Below are positions 53,208 to 54,097 of a DNA stretch of 54,097 bases, in pieces. The position numbers were made by a program, and so were the translations under genes. The notes beneath the pieces were generated by a model that saw only the letters and a program-made list of their open reading frames with translations, made no database searches and was not told the DNA's origin. Origin of the DNA: Geothermobacter hydrogeniphilus (GTDB lineage Bacteria; Desulfobacterota; Desulfuromonadia; Desulfuromonadales; Geothermobacteraceae); the NCBI RefSeq assembly GCF_002898515.1, contig NZ_PPFX01000029.1, positions 1 through 54,097 on the forward strand, written 5' to 3'. The stretch's first letter is position 1, and each line of letters opens with the position of its first letter.

Positions 53208-53357
53208 CTACTGGGCGGTACCGCTGAGGGTAGTCGCGGTGCCGGTCGCCGAATCTGACGTGGTGCCGGAGCCGCCACTGCAGGCGGTGAGGGAAAAAGC
53301 CAGCAGGGCCAGGGTCACTGTCAGAACCAGGGTTTTAACAACCTTGTGTTTCATCAT
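53208..53357 (-). CDS. Small lipoprotein
   Basis: A 49-residue predicted lipoprotein: MMKHKVVKTLVLTVTLALLA forms the signal, with lipobox LTAC at C26, leaving a mature tail of only about 23 residues rich in Gly, Ser and Thr. AAAGGAT precedes ATG 53357. The longer frame upstream overlaps the neighbouring gene and lacks a ribosome site. It sits 34 bp before the Met-rich exported protein on the same strand, so the two are probably co-transcribed. Function unknown. Confidence 0.68.
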   Translation of the reverse strand: MMKHKVVKTLVLTVTLALLAFSLTACSGGSGTTSDSATGTATTLSGTAQ

Positions 53358-53404
53358 GCTCTTATCCTTTGGTTCGGGTTTGTCAATCTCGTGGGGAGGG
53401 TCGC

Positions 53405-53875
53405 TCAATTGATGATTTTCCAGGAACCGTCCGGTTCCCGACAGGCCGTGCCGTAGGCACTCTCTTCGTTCCCGGCAACCCTCACCGTCTGCCGGTATTC
53501 CCGACAATAAGTGCCCTGGGCGGTCTGGTAGGTACGGATCGGAGTCAGAGTTCCGGAATGGTCATTGTCCGGGTTGTGCCAGGTACCGGTCTGGTTGCTG
53601 GGCAGGGTTTCCAGGGTCTGCTGGGCGGTGCGCTCCATGGCCAGCTTGTCCTGCTGATCGAGGCTGCGGCCGATTTCCTGGCCGATCATCGCCCCGGCCA
53701 GGGTACCGACGGCAACCGCCGCCAGGCGACCGTGACCGTGACCGAAGGCGGAACCGATCAGAGCGCCGGTGCCGGCGCCGAGCAGAGTGCCGCCCTGTTG
53801 TTTGGGGCCGGTACCGGGGGCACAGCCGGCAAGCGCGAAAGCGAGCAACAGAAACCAGGCAAGATGTTTTTTCAT
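53405..53875 (-). CDS. Glycine-zipper outer-membrane lipoprotein (17-kDa antigen type)
   Basis: A 156-residue lipoprotein with lipobox LAGC (C18). A glycine-zipper segment GGTLLGAGTGALIGSAFG (about 28-45) and a second, VGTLAGAMIGQEIG, are typical of the 17-kDa surface-antigen family; the C-terminal domain (about 75-156) has TGTWHNPDN, YCREYRQTV and YGTACREPDGSWKII, the usual surface-antigen ending. It likely sits in the outer membrane. ATG at 53875 is chosen because AAAGGAG is then seven bases away. First gene before the small lipoprotein and Met-rich protein, with 47 bp to the former. Confidence 0.87.
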   Translation of the reverse strand: MKKHLAWFLLLAFALAGCAPGTGPKQQGGTLLGAGTGALIGSAFGHGHGRLAAVAVGTLAGAMIGQEIGRSLDQQDKLAMERTAQQTLETLPSNQTGTWHNPDNDHSGTLTPIRTYQTAQGTYCREYRQTVRVAGNEESAYGTACREPDGSWKIIN

Positions 53876-53982
53876 GGGCATTCTCCTTTACTGCATTCAG
53901 GGGATCGTCGGCATTTGATCTCTTTGACGCAACGGGAGAAAAAAGGTTTACAAAAAAAATGATTTTTTTTGCCCGGGACGCA

Positions 53983-54014
53983 GCAACGCCCCGGCCGAAT
54001 GGTCGGGGCGTTGC
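53983..54014. repeat. Long hairpin near the window end
   Basis: GCAACGCCCCGGCC-GAAT-GGTCGGGGCGTTGC is a 14-bp stem (one G-T pair) with a tetraloop, in the 220-bp region upstream of the 17-kDa-type gene. GTTTCTTT follows on the plus strand, so it could be a terminator of a plus transcript or part of a repeat array with the next two hairpins. Confidence 0.6.
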
Positions 54015-54028
54015 CGGTGTTTCTTTAT

Positions 54029-54039
54029 CCTGAATCAGG
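54029..54039. repeat. CCTGAATC-family short palindrome
   Basis: CCTGAATCAGG, extendable by one base on each side, is a compact member of the CCTGAATC family between two terminator-like hairpins. Confidence 0.5.
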
Positions 54040-54044
54040 AAAGT

Positions 54045-54069
54045 AAAAAACCCCGCCCAGAGGACGGGG
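54045..54069 (-). terminator. Rho-independent terminator of a minus-strand gene beyond the window
   Basis: On the minus strand CCCCG-TCCTCTGGG-CGGGG runs into TTTTTT (54045-54050). A further inverted pair CGCCCCC-AGA-GGGGGCG lies at about 54079-54095 at the window edge. The gene it terminates lies outside. Confidence 0.75.
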
Positions 54070-54097
54070 CTTTAAAGGCGCCCCCAGAGGGGGCGTT

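Overview
The window reads as a GC-rich chromosomal segment of a Desulfuromonadales-type deltaproteobacterium (Geobacter/Desulfuromonas/Pelobacter relatives). This is inferred from the protein families and their order: a TAXI-type TRAP system, near-perfect sigma-54 promoters, HxlR, MucR, PilZ and HD-GYP regulators, a P460-type c-cytochrome, and a secA-argJ-deo cluster next to recN and nadK. I found no rRNA, tRNA, CRISPR array, intact IS element or prophage.

Layout. 1-600: gene-poor, with a 29-bp tandem duplication and a long palindromic repeat. 600-11230 (minus strand): a two-component system (periplasmic amino-acid-type sensor kinase plus NtrC-family regulator), then a perfect sigma-54 promoter with three palindromic candidate enhancers, then a TAXI TRAP receptor, fused TRAP permease, UspA protein and large NAD-glutamate dehydrogenase. 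It looks like a self-contained module for sensing, importing and oxidising an amino or dicarboxylic acid, probably glutamate or a relative. 11270-15860: PAP2 phosphatase, threonine aldolase, alpha/beta hydrolase, dihydroorotate-dehydrogenase-like protein and methyltransferase. 16200-19200: cytochrome P460, Crp/Fnr regulator, DUF3014 protein, cold-shock protein with a structured leader. 19200-22860: YhdH/AcuI-type reductase divergent from an HxlR regulator, then an orphan DppD/DppF ATPase pair. 22860-25820: an intergenic region with a perfect sigma-54 promoter followed about 100 nt later by a strong terminator (candidate small RNA or attenuated leader), then ptsP (enzyme I-Ntr). 25870-29470: spondin-domain protein and valS. 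29940-32180: two CheW-like proteins and a receiver protein with a repetitive acidic/Pro-Ala linker. 32300-35420: dGTPase-like HD hydrolase, MucR regulator, DUF2914 protein, PilZ protein. 35417-42500: tightly packed secA-histidine kinase-argJ-deoC-deoB operon. 42740-46930: M23 peptidase, then nadK-recN-GNAT. 47069-51453: rarA with an exported YidD-like protein, then a multidomain HD-GYP protein. 51557-53880: three exported proteins of unknown role.

Two families of dispersed DNA elements run through the intergenic spaces: a 111-117-bp long imperfect palindrome (five copies, two of the loci being tandem pairs in near-identical 330-bp blocks just upstream of start codons) and short inverted elements built on CCTGAATC / GATTCAGG arms. 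The best candidates for undescribed biology are the sigma-54 short transcript upstream of ptsP, the enhancer/promoter architecture of the TRAP-GDH module, the long-palindrome family, and the terminator-like hairpin inside the cold-shock leader. All assignments rest on reading the sequence; no database search or folding program was run.
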